From positions 1 through 22,989 of the IMG/VR virus record IMGVR_UViG_3300010300_000119: a stretch of 22,989 nucleotides of DNA; one strand, given 5' to 3'. The first letter of the stretch is position 1. The number at the start of each line of letters is the position of its first letter. Under the pieces are notes generated by a model. That model was not told the DNA's origin. It was given only the letters and a program-made list of their open reading frames with translations, and did no database searches. The stretch comes from a virus. Of the stretch, positions 11,689-20,403 are shown piece after piece. The position numbers and the translations under genes were made by a program.

Positions 11689-13203
11689 ATGAATAGAATA
11701 GACAACAGCGGACAGGGATTAGCAAAGCTAGGACGTGACGAAGATAAGTATATGGCTCACGTTGCGCCAAATGAAATGGTCGTACCACCTGTTATATCTC
11801 CAGAGACAAGAGCGCTTATAGAAGCGGAAATGAAAGCAGTAGGGCTTGACCCAAATGAATATACTGTTGGTGAAGGAATGTCTATCAATCCAATTACAGG
11901 TATGCCTGAGTTTGGTTGGTTAAAGAAAACATTTAAGTCTGTAAAGAAAGTTGTTAAAAAGGCTGCTCCTGTTATAGGTGTAGCAAGTATGTTTATCCCA
12001 GGACTAGGGCCAGCTATTAGCGGAGCTTTAGGTGGATTGGGTAGCAGCGTTGTAACAGGTCTTAGCAAAATACCAGGAATCGGCGGAGCTTTATCATCTG
12101 GCGCATCTGCTCTTGGTAGAGGTATCGGCGCTTTAACAGGTATGGGTGGTGGAGCTGCAGGAGCAACAGGCGGAGCTACTAGCGGTAATTTATTTTCTAG
12201 AATCAGAAGCGGTATAGGAAGTTATTTTAATCCAGCAGAAGGAGCAACAGGAATCTTTGGCGGGAAAATTGGTCCAAGCATTAGAAGTGGTATAGGTGGT
12301 TTATTTAGTGGAGGTATGGGTAATATACCTGGTATGCCAGGAGGTCAACAAGAGGGCGGATTTATGAACGCTTCTTACACTCCTAGCGCTTCAGATATAG
12401 ATGATTTGTTTAATAGCGGCAAATTAAAATATATTGAAGGCTATGATGGATTGCCTGGACATTTAGAAAGCGCAGATGGCCAAAAGTTTAATAGTGTTGA
12501 TGAATATTTTGCATCTCAACAATCTTCTGGAGGATTGGGGAGCCTTTTAGGTAATTTCTTTGGTAGTGGCAAGTCACCTTTACAATTTTTAAGTTCTAAG
12601 TTATTACCTCAAGGTATTGAAGATGCTTTAGGTACAGGTCCTGGAGGCGGAGGTCTATTTGGCGGAGGAAGTCAAGGAGGCGGAGGTCTTGGAGGAATGC
12701 TTGGAGGCAATATGGGAGCAGCAGGTATAGCCGCTCTACTAGGTAAAACAGTTTACGACGCTGCCAAAGAAAGACAAGGTGGATTAGCTGCAACCCCAGC
12801 AGTAACAATGGATGCTCTTGGTAGATACTCTTTAGCTAACGCTTTAGGTACTGGAGGAACAAGAGAAGAGTTTGGTTTAGGACCAGCTCCATCTTCTTTA
12901 AAATTTAATATGGGTGGCCCAGTTAACAGACAATATTTTAATCAAGGTGGCGCAGCAATTAAAGAACAAGACATGCGTGATGGTGGTGAATCAGCTGGTC
13001 CTGGAACAGGAACTTCAGATGATATACCAGCGATGTTAAGTGATGGTGAGTTTGTAATGACCGCTAAAGCTACACGTGGCGCAGGTGCTTTTGGTATGAA
13101 CAAAACAAAATCAGGTATAGAGCTTATCAAAGGTGGTAAAGCTTCTAGAGAAAAAGGCGTAGAAAACATGCGCGAACTTATGAACATTTTTGAGGCAATA
13201 TAA
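11689..13203 (+). CDS. Gly-rich virion protein with amphipathic N-terminal segment (504 aa)
   Basis: The N-terminal motif AHVAPNEMVVPPVISPETR (about residues 23-41) and the C-terminal region DDIPAMLSDGEFVMTAKATR followed by GGKASREKGVENMRELM recur in structural proteins of marine podoviruses. Between them lie a basic amphipathic stretch (WLKKTFKSVKKVVKKAAPVI), a hydrophobic Gly/Ala/Ile region (about 95-160) and long Gly-rich linkers (about 275-345). This is compatible with a protein ejected with or around the DNA, or with an assembly scaffold. No enzymatic motif is visible. It overlaps the next start by one base (TAATG). The virion role is inferred from family resemblance and gene order. Confidence 0.62.
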   Translation: MNRIDNSGQGLAKLGRDEDKYMAHVAPNEMVVPPVISPETRALIEAEMKAVGLDPNEYTVGEGMSINPITGMPEFGWLKKTFKSVKKVVKKAAPVIGVASMFIPGLGPAISGALGGLGSSVVTGLSKIPGIGGALSSGASALGRGIGALTGMGGGAAGATGGATSGNLFSRIRSGIGSYFNPAEGATGIFGGKIGPSIRSGIGGLFSGGMGNIPGMPGGQQEGGFMNASYTPSASDIDDLFNSGKLKYIEGYDGLPGHLESADGQKFNSVDEYFASQQSSGGLGSLLGNFFGSGKSPLQFLSSKLLPQGIEDALGTGPGGGGLFGGGSQGGGGLGGMLGGNMGAAGIAALLGKTVYDAAKERQGGLAATPAVTMDALGRYSLANALGTGGTREEFGLGPAPSSLKFNMGGPVNRQYFNQGGAAIKEQDMRDGGESAGPGTGTSDDIPAMLSDGEFVMTAKATRGAGAFGMNKTKSGIELIKGGKASREKGVENMRELMNIFEAI

Positions 13204-14546
13204 TGGCAGTTGAAACTTACAGCGCAAGCAATCAAGTAGCTCCAATAGCTACTGGCTTTACAAGAGATGACAGTCAAAGCGACCCTTACGTAAGAGAACT
13301 CTATTTTGGTGGTCCAAATAGTCCTGGAATGATTAATCAGGCGTATGCTGCCGCTCAAAAAGGATATTTAGACAATCCATTTCAAGCTAAGGGCGTAGCA
13401 GGATTTTCTCCTTTCGCCAATCAAGCAATGGGTTCTGCTTACTCTGGTATAGGTGGATACAAACCATATTTAGATTTTCAGAAAGATGCTTTATTAGAAG
13501 GTATGGGGACTATTGGCGACCAAAGAGGCTTAACAAATGAAGCTTTAGGTGCTTATAGAAGAGCTGGAGAAATGCAACAACCATATTTATCTCAAGCTCA
13601 AGGACAATACGGAGCTGGATTAATGGACTTGCAATCAAGCTTTGGTCAGCAAGGGCCATCAGCTAGAGACTTTCAAAGAGCTTCACTAAGAGGATTTGAC
13701 CCACGTTCTTCTGCTGCTTATAACAATCCGTTTGAGCAACAGGTAGTACAACAAACAATAGATGACGTATTCAAACAAGGCGAAAAAGCTGATATTGCTC
13801 AAAGAGCAAGAGACATAAGTTCAGGCGGAGAATCTGCTTTTGGTTCTAGAGCTAGGCTTGGAGCTGAAGAAAGAAGAGCTGCACTTGGTAGAGGTTTAGG
13901 TGAGGCTTTAGCTGGCATACGTCAAGGTGGATTTGATACAGCTCAAAGTAGAGCTATACAAGAATCTCAATTTGGCAGAGGTGCTTTAGAAAGAGCTGGA
14001 GGATTTGAAGCTGGACTTGGCAGAGATATGGCAGGTGCTAGAAGAGGATATGCAGGCGATATAATGGGATTAGGCACTAGAAGAGGCGATATAGCTAGAA
14101 CTACAGCAGGAGATATAAGAGGTATATCTTCAGACCTAGGCGGTCTTGGAAGGGATTACGCTTCGTATGGTAGCGATATGGGTAGATTAGGTGGTATATA
14201 TCAACAAATGGGCAGAGATGAAAGAAGCGAATTGATGGACTACGATAGAATGTCTAGAGATATGAAGCAAGCTGAAATAGATGCGATGTATCAAGCAGAT
14301 GAAAGAAATAGATTTGCTCCGATGAAAGCTCTTGGTTTTGTTCAAGGATTTGCTCCAGGTTATCAAGGAGGCAGTTCAAATGTTAGAACTACTTACGGTA
14401 TGCCTAGAGACCCATTAGCAGAAGGCTTAGGTACATTTATGAATACTTACACCAACTACGCAAATGCTGGTCAAGGACAAGGACAACAGAGTGGTTTAAG
14501 CCAAGAAATGATAGATTATCTGAAAAAAGGCGGATTTAGCGTTTAA
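13203..14546 (+). CDS. Arg/Gly-rich virion protein with short-period GDI-type repeats (447 aa)
   Basis: Soluble, no signal peptide, rich in Gly, Arg, Gln and Ala. The ISSGGESAFGSRARLGAEER region followed by GIRQGGFDTAQSRAIQESQF belongs to a recurrent marine phage structural family. From about residue 275 to 330 the chain repeats [GRS]-D-[ILMY] units at intervals of 11, 10, 8, 7, 7 and 7 residues (RDM, GDI, GDI, GDI, SDL, RDY, SDM), implying a regular helical or fibrous element. It is coupled to its neighbours by a one-base overlap upstream and a 1-bp gap downstream. It probably belongs to the inner core/ejection set with the two large proteins that follow; this is inference. Confidence 0.6.
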   Translation: MAVETYSASNQVAPIATGFTRDDSQSDPYVRELYFGGPNSPGMINQAYAAAQKGYLDNPFQAKGVAGFSPFANQAMGSAYSGIGGYKPYLDFQKDALLEGMGTIGDQRGLTNEALGAYRRAGEMQQPYLSQAQGQYGAGLMDLQSSFGQQGPSARDFQRASLRGFDPRSSAAYNNPFEQQVVQQTIDDVFKQGEKADIAQRARDISSGGESAFGSRARLGAEERRAALGRGLGEALAGIRQGGFDTAQSRAIQESQFGRGALERAGGFEAGLGRDMAGARRGYAGDIMGLGTRRGDIARTTAGDIRGISSDLGGLGRDYASYGSDMGRLGGIYQQMGRDERSELMDYDRMSRDMKQAEIDAMYQADERNRFAPMKALGFVQGFAPGYQGGSSNVRTTYGMPRDPLAEGLGTFMNTYTNYANAGQGQGQQSGLSQEMIDYLKKGGFSV

Positions 14547-14547
14547 T

Positions 14548-16734
14548 ATGAATATACTTAACAGAAGAATGTTTGCAGAAGGAGACGTAGCAACTACGCA
14601 ACCTACTCCTGGACAAATGGTAGATATACCAAACTTAATCAATTACTACGTAAGTCAAGGCTATAATTCAGTAGATATTAAAGAGATGTTGCCAGAAGTA
14701 CCGATGGCTGTTATTGAATCTGCTGTCAACGCTTTAGGTGGTAGTGTTAATCCAGCTATAGCAAGCCCTGGAGCAGATGAGTTTTCTGGTAATATTAATC
14801 CTTTTGTAGAGATGCAAGAAACTACAACTCTGGCTAATCAACAAGGTGATACAACAATCAATCCAAGTTTTCCTCAGCCAGCAACACCACCAGAGCTTCC
14901 AAGTGAAGCTGATATATCAATGATACCAGAAGATATTAGAAGATATATGCAAGCAACTGCTCAAATTTTTGATGATGAAGGTATGGTTTCAGCTATTATG
15001 ATGAACTTTGACCTAAGTGAAGAAGAAGCAAGAAGTATTGTTGGTATGTCTCCTAAGCCAAGTACAGATATAAATGTAATTGAGCCTAGTTTAGAAAAAG
15101 TTTCTTTGACCGCTAAAGAAGATGACCTTCCAGAAATTTCAGAGATTGGAACGGCCACTGAATTAGGTCCAAATCAATATAGAAACGCTGAAGGAAAATT
15201 ATTTACTATAGACTCAGAAAAGTTTAAAGATATATTAATGTCTGAAAACATCAGAGAATTAGAAGCCTTAATACAAAATCCAGACGTAAAATATGGTTCA
15301 GATTTACAAGAAATATTTAGACAAGTTGTTGGTAAAAGAAAAGCAGGATTTTCTTCAACAAGCCCTTCTACATTTAAGTTTGGTGAATTTTTACCAGACC
15401 CGTTAAGTCTTAGGTCAGGAATTGAAGACGCAGGTAGTTTTGCCTTGGATTATGGAAAACAATTAACAGAAGGAGTAGGAAATCTTTTTGGTGGATTTAT
15501 GGCTGATACAGACGGCGCTCAAGACTTTTTTCCAAGCGAGAGATTTAAATTTGATAAAGATACATATTTTACAGACCCTACAATTGGTATTAGCGATTCA
15601 GGAAATAAAAGGCAAGGATTTACTAACGAAACTCTTGATGGAATCGTTTTAAGGTCTAGTCTTGGAGAAATAGACCAAAGCTTAGAAGAAATAGCAAAAG
15701 AAGAAGCTAAACCTATTGAAGAAAAGGCAACCGAAGTTACTCCTGGAGAAACTCCAACTACTGACGACGACGCAACAGGTACATCTGCAGACCCAGTTAA
15801 GGCAGCAGAGCCTGGAGATGACAAGAAAGATGAAGATAAAAAAGATGCTGACTTACCTCAAGGAATGACAGTAGCAACAGAAAACGACCAAGCCGAGCAA
15901 TTGTTTACAACACTTGGTAACGCATTTAACAGCGACGCCAACCTAAGAATGATGAGAAATGTTGGTAAAGCCTTAACTCAATATGGCAATCTTGCAGAAG
16001 GTATTGGAGTAGGCAGTGCCGCAGCTTCAGAAGAAAGACAGTTACAAGAACAATTAGACGCTAAAAGAGATGCAGAGTTGGCCGCAGCGGGTGGATTAAG
16101 TGTTGGAGATAATGAAAAAGTTTTAAAATCTAAAGAAAGTTTAAACGATTATATAAAAGATTATAATAACGCTATTGCAGCAGAAGAGTTAACAACTGGT
16201 ATTTTAGGAATATTATCAAACCCATCTACAAATATTACTTCTTTTGCAAGTAAAATAGGAACTACTGTAGATGAATTTTTAAATTTTGCTGGTGTAAAAA
16301 ATGTTAAACAATTTGAAAGCATGAAGCCAGGACAAAGAGCTAAGGCTATGCTAAAAGTTTTAACAAATAGAGATATTAAAGAAATATTAGGTGAGTCAGG
16401 AAGAACTATCTCTAATATTGATAGACAAATAGCTGAAAAAATTATGGGTAGCTTAAGATTGTTTGACCCAGAAGATAGTGTTGGAACTATGAAATTTAAA
16501 TTAGAAGAAAATTTACGTTCAATTACTACTAAAAAATCTTTATCTCAAAGAAATATTAAAGCTAACGCAAAATTTATAGCTGGGTATGACCCAAAATCTA
16601 TTTTTGATGATATTGAACTTTTAATGATTTTAAATGATGAATTGGGTTATAACTTACAACGTCAATCGTCTGCACAAGCAACCACGCCAAGTTCTAATCC
16701 AGATGATATACAACTAGATATTACTGGCCAATAA
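14548..16734 (+). CDS. Large virion protein with acidic disordered linker (728 aa)
   Basis: The N-terminus (NRRMFAEGDVATTQPTPGQM) resembles the opening of many marine phage structural proteins. Residues about 28-62 look like a UBA-like helical unit (NLINYYVSQGYNSVDIKEML). A second similar unit lies at about 138-167 (DEGMVSAIMMNFDLSEEEAR). Residues about 380-437 are a Glu/Asp/Lys/Pro/Thr-rich disordered linker. The C-terminal half is helical (EQLFTTLGNAFNSDANLRMM and onward). No enzyme motif is seen. The product is probably an internal virion or ejection protein because of its size and its place between two other long structural genes. The stop overlaps the next start (TAATG, 16732-16736). Confidence 0.6.
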   Translation: MNILNRRMFAEGDVATTQPTPGQMVDIPNLINYYVSQGYNSVDIKEMLPEVPMAVIESAVNALGGSVNPAIASPGADEFSGNINPFVEMQETTTLANQQGDTTINPSFPQPATPPELPSEADISMIPEDIRRYMQATAQIFDDEGMVSAIMMNFDLSEEEARSIVGMSPKPSTDINVIEPSLEKVSLTAKEDDLPEISEIGTATELGPNQYRNAEGKLFTIDSEKFKDILMSENIRELEALIQNPDVKYGSDLQEIFRQVVGKRKAGFSSTSPSTFKFGEFLPDPLSLRSGIEDAGSFALDYGKQLTEGVGNLFGGFMADTDGAQDFFPSERFKFDKDTYFTDPTIGISDSGNKRQGFTNETLDGIVLRSSLGEIDQSLEEIAKEEAKPIEEKATEVTPGETPTTDDDATGTSADPVKAAEPGDDKKDEDKKDADLPQGMTVATENDQAEQLFTTLGNAFNSDANLRMMRNVGKALTQYGNLAEGIGVGSAAASEERQLQEQLDAKRDAELAAAGGLSVGDNEKVLKSKESLNDYIKDYNNAIAAEELTTGILGILSNPSTNITSFASKIGTTVDEFLNFAGVKNVKQFESMKPGQRAKAMLKVLTNRDIKEILGESGRTISNIDRQIAEKIMGSLRLFDPEDSVGTMKFKLEENLRSITTKKSLSQRNIKANAKFIAGYDPKSIFDDIELLMILNDELGYNLQRQSSAQATTPSSNPDDIQLDITGQ

Positions 16735-19700
16735 TGAGAACTTATAACGTAAAGCTAGCTGAAGGTGTTTTTGTTAGAGTAAACGCTGACAATCCAGAAG
16801 ATGCTGCCGCTAAAGCTAAAGCAGAAATTGCAAAAAGAGAAGGCTCTAGAGCATACGACAAAGTTTATTTTGATTACGAAACAGGTATACAAAACAACGC
16901 TTTAAGAGCGCAGTTAGCTGTAGCTGAGGATTTTTATAGAAAAGATGGTGAATACGTTTCTGAAAGAGAAAACGTATTAAATAACTTTCCTGGTATTGGT
17001 TCAAGCGGATATGTAAGAGACTCAAAAGGCAGCCTTGCCTTAACACCTGCAGCCCAAACAGCTTTAGGTTTAAAACCATCTAATAAAAATATTGTCATTG
17101 ACGAAAATAAAGCATTTACCTCTGGAGACTACGCAGATTTAGCTGGATACGCTGGACCTGTACTAGGAGCTATCGCAGCAGTTAATCCATACCTTAGAGG
17201 TGTGAAATGGTTAAGAGGAGCTTTAGACTCTAGAGTAGGAAGAGCTTTGTTAGTTGGAGCTGGTTCTGGTATTGGTAAAGCAGCAGAAGAATCAAACGAG
17301 ATTGCTAGAGGCGTGCAGCTACAAAACGAAGAAGAAGTAGGGAAAATGGTAAAAGACGAGGTAATTCTTGGTACCGTTGCTCAAGGTGCTGCAGAAGTTT
17401 TAGGCGGTATATTTAAAACGTATTTTGGTAGAACGGCAACAAACGGTAACGTAAGAGATTCTCGTTTTATTATGGATGGTTACGATTTAGGAGATGTAGC
17501 CAAGGTAGACGCACAAATAGCAGTTAAAAAAAATATAACCGACCCTAATTTTAAGGCTACTAGAAAAGAAGTTTTAAAAGAATTTAAACAACAAAAAATA
17601 AAACCTAAGTTTCCAAGAGGTATTGTTACCCAAGCAGCTTTGGGAAGAACTATTCCATCAAGAGGTCAGTCTATTGCTGAAGCAGTAACAGGTGCAAGTG
17701 CAAGAGAAAAAAGAGCAAGTGCAAACTTGGTAGCTCAAATGGATGATTTCTTTAAATCTATAGGAAATGCAGACGCTACTATAGATGATTTTATTTCTGC
17801 TGGGGCAGTAGGTAAGGTTGCTGGACAGGAATTAAAAGCTGCCACTACTGCATTTGATAAAGCAATGAATCTTTCTGACCAAAAGTTAGACCAACTTTTA
17901 AAGAAGATGTTAAACGAAATGAATACAGTTCAAGGCCTAGGAGAAGTTTCTGGGTCTGCTTTAAAAAGAGAACTCATGGATTCAATTGGGTCATCTTACA
18001 AAACTTGGCATACAAGTAAAAATAAATTATATGCAGCATCTGACAAGGCATTAGCAGAGGCAGGAGCTATGCCAGCAATACAGAATCAAGTCAAAGCTTA
18101 CAGTAGCGTATTTAAAGAAATATTAAATAGAGCAGACGTTGAGGATGTATTGTTTAAATATCAAGGAAAACCAGTTACTTATTTAAAAGAACTTGCAGAG
18201 GGTGGAAACATTGAAAACTTAGAACAATTAATAAAAGCTCAAAGTGAAGTTAAGTCATTGTTAAGCGTATTAGGTCAAAAAGGTGCTACAAGCGGAACAA
18301 GCTACAGGGTAATGAAAGAAGTATCTGAAGAAATAAATAATCTATTTAAAGATATTGCTAGTGGAAAAGCTTTTTTAAGCAAAGGAGCTTTTGCGGGAGT
18401 AGAGGGAGCAAATAAAACAGCTGCCATGAATGCAGCAAAGGCATTTGGAAAAGCCAAAGAAGAATATAAAAAAGGAATGCAAAAATTTGATAACACCATA
18501 GCTCAAAAAGTTATTAATGATATTAAATTTAACAAAGGACAGGGCAATCCAGATGAAATGTTTGCTTTTATAGATGGCCCAAACAACTCTAGAATTGTTG
18601 ACCAGATTTTGTCAAACATAGCTCCAGGCCAAAAAGATATGTTTAGAGGGAAAATGGCTAAATTATTAATGCAAAATGTTATTAAAAAAAGCACCGACCA
18701 AACAACAGGACTATTAAAACCAGCGCAATTTAGTACAAACATCTTAAAATATGAAGACACTTTAAGACCTTTGTTTGGAGCCAAGTATGAACAAAACATA
18801 CAATTGCTAAGAGAGATAACTAGGTTAAATCCAAAAATAAATAAAAAAGATTTAGACAATTTCTTTAGAGCTTTGGACGAAGACCCATCTCAATTTGTAA
18901 TGGCAAAGCCATCTCAACAAAGAACTCGAGCGCAAATAGAAGGAAGAGAACCTGATTTTTTTCCAGGAGATAAAGGTTTTGATGCGCAAAAAATGATTGC
19001 AGATTATCCTGAATTAGATACAGCAAACGTTCTTCTAAAAACACTGAGAGATAAAGCAGTATTAGCAGCAGATGCAGAAAAACTTTCTAAGTCTGCATTT
19101 ATGAAGACTGTTAATCAAGAAACTCCAGAAAGAATTGTAGCTTCTATATTTAGACCTCAATCTGCTGTAGATATTAACTACTTAAAAAATACTTTAGAAC
19201 CAGCAACTTTTGCTAAAGTTAGAGAAAATGCTTTAGGACAATTACTTACTGATGCTGTTAGTGTTGGTTCGCTAAAATCAACAGCAAAACTTACAGATAT
19301 TTTTAAACCTAATCAATTTAAAAATGCTATGGAATCATACGGAGATGAAACTCTTGAGGCAATGTTTGGTAAAGACCAGTTGCTTGCATTTAAAGCATTC
19401 CAACAATCATTGGATTTACAAGTAGGAGCTTCTAAAGGATTAACAGCTGGTGGTATTGTTGCTGGAGCTATCGGTGCGCAAGCTCTTAATATATCTTTAC
19501 TTCCAACTATTGTTGGTTTAAAAGTTTTTGCAAACGTTATGTCTAACCCAAAAATTGTTAGACTTATGGCAAGAACAGATACAAGTTCAACTTTACAAGT
19601 AATAGATGCTTTTGAAAAAGCTTTAAGATTAACTGCAGCTCAAAGTATACAAGAAGAGGCAGGACAAGCAGAAGCTGGTATTATGGAAGAACTTAGAAAG

Positions 19701-19913
19701 CAAGTAGAATCTCCAGAAAATCAATCTGTCGCAGAAGAATTGAGAGGACAGGTAGAACAAATAGCAAAACCAATCAAAGCATCTGTACCAGATTTACCAG
19801 ATATTATTCCAGCAAATTTAAGCGCTCAAAATCAAGCACCCATTAACAGAAGCTTATTAGGTGGAAATCCAGCCAACGAGAGTATTGCTGAAAGTCTAGG
19901 CAGACTGGCCTAA
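16734..19913 (+). CDS. Very long internal-virion / DNA-ejection-type protein (1059 aa)
   Basis: The longest gene here and the last of the + strand block. The first 30 residues contain VRVNADNPEDAAAKAKAEIA, an N-terminal motif of large podovirus structural proteins. Hydrophobic, Gly-rich segments occur at about residues 136-185 (LAGYAGPVLGAIAAVNPYL and ALLVGAGSGIGKA) and 898-943 (GLTAGGIVAGAIGAQALNIS and onward), flanking a long, mostly helical, charged middle. Size, helical content and late membrane-active segments resemble internal core proteins that form a trans-envelope conduit during DNA ejection. No lytic transglycosylase motif is recognised. Its TAA shares bases with the TAG stop of the convergent nuclease gene. 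Confidence 0.6.
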   Translation: MRTYNVKLAEGVFVRVNADNPEDAAAKAKAEIAKREGSRAYDKVYFDYETGIQNNALRAQLAVAEDFYRKDGEYVSERENVLNNFPGIGSSGYVRDSKGSLALTPAAQTALGLKPSNKNIVIDENKAFTSGDYADLAGYAGPVLGAIAAVNPYLRGVKWLRGALDSRVGRALLVGAGSGIGKAAEESNEIARGVQLQNEEEVGKMVKDEVILGTVAQGAAEVLGGIFKTYFGRTATNGNVRDSRFIMDGYDLGDVAKVDAQIAVKKNITDPNFKATRKEVLKEFKQQKIKPKFPRGIVTQAALGRTIPSRGQSIAEAVTGASAREKRASANLVAQMDDFFKSIGNADATIDDFISAGAVGKVAGQELKAATTAFDKAMNLSDQKLDQLLKKMLNEMNTVQGLGEVSGSALKRELMDSIGSSYKTWHTSKNKLYAASDKALAEAGAMPAIQNQVKAYSSVFKEILNRADVEDVLFKYQGKPVTYLKELAEGGNIENLEQLIKAQSEVKSLLSVLGQKGATSGTSYRVMKEVSEEINNLFKDIASGKAFLSKGAFAGVEGANKTAAMNAAKAFGKAKEEYKKGMQKFDNTIAQKVINDIKFNKGQGNPDEMFAFIDGPNNSRIVDQILSNIAPGQKDMFRGKMAKLLMQNVIKKSTDQTTGLLKPAQFSTNILKYEDTLRPLFGAKYEQNIQLLREITRLNPKINKKDLDNFFRALDEDPSQFVMAKPSQQRTRAQIEGREPDFFPGDKGFDAQKMIADYPELDTANVLLKTLRDKAVLAADAEKLSKSAFMKTVNQETPERIVASIFRPQSAVDINYLKNTLEPATFAKVRENALGQLLTDAVSVGSLKSTAKLTDIFKPNQFKNAMESYGDETLEAMFGKDQLLAFKAFQQSLDLQVGASKGLTAGGIVAGAIGAQALNISLLPTIVGLKVFANVMSNPKIVRLMARTDTSSTLQVIDAFEKALRLTAAQSIQEEAGQAEAGIMEELRKQVESPENQSVAEELRGQVEQIAKPIKASVPDLPDIIPANLSAQNQAPINRSLLGGNPANESIAESLGRLA

Positions 19914-20392
19914 CTCTTTTTATTATAAGTTAAACCCATTTCTTCTCTATCAAATCCTAGCGGGTGTTCTGATAGACAAGTCATTTCATCTTTACTTAAG
20001 TGAACGTATGGCTCTGAGTCTTCTTCGTAAATAGGCTCTGCTATCGTACCGAATCTAACGTCATACTCTTTGCCTGCTTTCCAAGTATGTGAGTAAACGC
20101 TATCAGTCATAGCAAATACCAGGACAAAAGGATGGCCAGTAGCTAAAGACAAAGCTGCACCCATTCTTAATTTAGAGGTGCTAAGTAATAAAGTGTCATA
20201 CCTATCTATACCGAAACTACGACATTTAACTTCTAGCCAAAAGCAAGAGTCACTACTTTCGCACCAGTAATCTAGTCCGTAAGATACTGGTAGCTTGTTG
20301 CACCTAACATCCCACAATCCTTCTATAAAACCAGCTACACGCTCCTCGCGTTTCTGGTCGCTTATTGTTTCCATCTTTGGTTTTGGATTCAT
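19910..20392 (-). CDS. PD-(D/E)XK-type nuclease-like protein (160 aa)
   Basis: The start at 20392 has a strong ribosome binding site on the minus strand (AAAGGAG, 8-10 bp upstream) and the gene follows the primase by 11 bp. The core LPVSYGLDYWCESSDSCFWL-EVKCR places D41 and E54-V-K56 in the D-x(n)-E-x-K arrangement of the restriction-endonuclease-like fold. TLLLSTSKLRMGAALS and HPFVLVFAMTD follow, as expected for the later helix and strand. Candidates are a Holliday-junction resolvase-like or VRR-like endonuclease, or a recombination/processing exonuclease. Its place after the primase suggests DNA replication or repair. The C-terminal 30 residues are unassigned. The gene overlaps the 3' end of the convergent + strand gene by 4 bp. 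Confidence 0.6.
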   Translation of the reverse strand: MNPKPKMETISDQKREERVAGFIEGLWDVRCNKLPVSYGLDYWCESSDSCFWLEVKCRSFGIDRYDTLLLSTSKLRMGAALSLATGHPFVLVFAMTDSVYSHTWKAGKEYDVRFGTIAEPIYEEDSEPYVHLSKDEMTCLSEHPLGFDREEMGLTYNKKS

Positions 20393-20403
20393 ATTCCACT
20401 CCT

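Noticed and set aside
12942-13358. Minus-strand open frame of 138 codons spanning two virion genes
   Set aside because: It is antisense to two coupled + strand genes, with no ribosome binding site or known motif.
18503-18859. Minus-strand open frame of 118 codons inside the long ejection-type gene
   Set aside because: Hydrophobic antisense translation of an AT-rich, Lys/Asn-rich sense frame; there is no independent evidence for a gene.
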